This document shows, piece by piece, positions 63,283 through 64,000 of a stretch of DNA of 64,000 bases. The notes under the pieces were generated by a model. The model was given only the letters and a program-made list of their open reading frames with translations, searched no databases and had not been told where the DNA came from. The stretch comes from Clostridia bacterium (GTDB lineage: Bacteria; Bacillota; Clostridia; Oscillospirales; CAG-272). Within the stretch, counting starts at the first letter, position 1. Each line of letters begins with the position of its first letter. The stretch spans positions 1 through 64,000 of the forward strand of contig JAFVRG010000002.1 in NCBI GenBank assembly GCA_017504405.1, given 5' to 3'. A program made the translations under genes and the position numbers.

Positions 63283-64000
63283 TCAGTTGTTTTTGAATTG
63301 CGACAGAGCTTTAAGATTTCCCGAATTGAAATCACGGATATCCTTAACGCCGTATTTCATCATTGCAAGACGGGTGAGTCCAAGACCGAAGGCAAAGCCT
63401 GTGTACTCCTCAGGATCGATGCCGCCCTCACGCAGAACGTTGGGGTGTATCATACCGCAGGGGCACAGCTCAAGCCAGCCCGAGTTCTTACAGGAAGGGC
63501 AGCCCGTGCCGCCGCATATCTGGCAGTTTATGTCCAGCTCAAAGCCCGGCTCGGTGAACGGGAAGAATCCGGGGCGCAGACGAACTGTTACGTCACGCTG
63601 GAAAACCTCGCTGAGCATGGTCTTCATAAAATAGATGAGGTTGGAGATTGATATACTCTTATCTATCATCATTCCTTCCATCTGGAAGAAGGTGTTTTCG
63701 TGGCACGCATCGGTTGACTCGTTGCGGAAGCATCTGCCCGGGAATATCGCACGCAGGGGTGCGCCGTATTTTCTCATAATGAAATTCTGTGCCGCCGAGG
63801 TCTGCGTTTTGAGCAGCTGACCGTTTTCGATATAGTAGGTATCCTGCATATCTCTTGCAGGGTGGTCCTTCGGCACGTTTACCGCCTCAAAGCAACTGTA
63901 ATCGTCAACAATCTCAGGGTAGTCCTCAACGGTAAAGCCCATGCTGTCAAATATTCCCTCAAGCTCACGCTGAATGAGGGTAATCGGGTGGTATGAGCCG
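63283..64000 (-). CDS. pheS: Phenylalanine--tRNA ligase alpha subunit (5' end outside window)
   Basis: The C-terminal 238 residues of PheS; the frame stays open from the window edge through [20 protein letters not shown], so the true start is beyond 64000. Class II motifs: motif 2 in [27 protein letters not shown], and motif 3 [18 protein letters not shown] zinc-like Cys cluster ([17 protein letters not shown]) is present, as in many Firmicutes PheS. The stop overlaps the ribosome site of pheT. Confidence 0.95.
   Translation of the reverse strand, partial: GSYHPITLIQRELEGIFDSMGFTVEDYPEIVDDYSCFEAVNVPKDHPARDMQDTYYIENGQLLKTQTSAAQNFIMRKYGAPLRAIFPGRCFRNESTDACHENTFFQMEGMMIDKSISISNLIYFMKTMLSEVFQRDVTVRLRPGFFPFTEPGFELDINCQICGGTGCPSCKNSGWLELCPCGMIHPNVLREGGIDPEEYTGFAFGLGLTRLAMMKYGVKDIRDFNSGNLKALSQFKNN

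Overview
The window looks like a chromosomal segment of an anaerobic, probably spore-forming, gut-type Clostridia-like Firmicute. Pointers are a GerA/SpoVAF-type germination membrane protein, a CarD-family regulator, a flavodiiron protein plus rubredoxin, an electron-bifurcating Nfn pair, indolepyruvate:ferredoxin oxidoreductase, strong AGGAGG-type ribosome sites and many TTGACA-17-TATAAT promoters. No species name is claimed.

Left part (1-20.7 kb): a tspO-like gene, then about 18 kb of minus-strand genes for carbohydrate or glycan handling. They are a GH42-like beta-galactosidase, two beta-helix proteins without signal peptides, a beta-helix lipoprotein, and three large secreted proteins (A, B, C) built from repeated LamG-like units and a shared C-terminal domain. 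Two tandem AraC-family regulators are divergent from this block. Two almost identical 45-residue peptides, each with its own ribosome site, sit just after the genes for B and C. All four minus-strand promoters of the block share one motif, AGTGTCG-N6-8-AGTA-N9-C followed by a -35 of TTTTAT or TTTTCT, 17 bp and the -10. The copy next to the first AraC gene overlaps that gene's own promoter. This is the strongest candidate for an undescribed system: a self-limiting AraC regulon of modular secreted proteins with companion micropeptides.

Middle (20.7-34.9 kb): an unknown protein, a membrane protein with a perfect APV[A/V]EE repeat, CarD, a heterodimeric ABC exporter followed by an acetyltransferase, a GH2 beta-galactosidase, DusB, a GerA-family protein, tRNA-Gln(CTG), and a four-helix-bundle protein preceded by an array of short hairpins.

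Aromatic amino acid block (34.9-47.6 kb): a minus-strand eight-gene operon (sodium symporter, two phenylacetate-CoA ligases, IorA, IorB, ACT protein, amidohydrolase, aminotransferase) that fits conversion of aromatic amino acids through arylpyruvates to arylacetyl-CoA/arylacetates. It is flanked by an iron alcohol dehydrogenase, an SNF-family amino acid symporter and a short-chain dehydrogenase.

Right part (47.6-64 kb): a Rad3/DinG-like helicase, a GDSL hydrolase, a membrane protein, Hpt, a ZIP transporter, rubredoxin and a four-domain flavodiiron protein, an FAD protein, a small HTH protein, an nfnA-nfnB-rnc operon, and pheT with the 3' part of pheS. A dispersed intergenic element (hairpin terminator plus a conserved 32-34 bp core) occurs four times, always between convergent genes.
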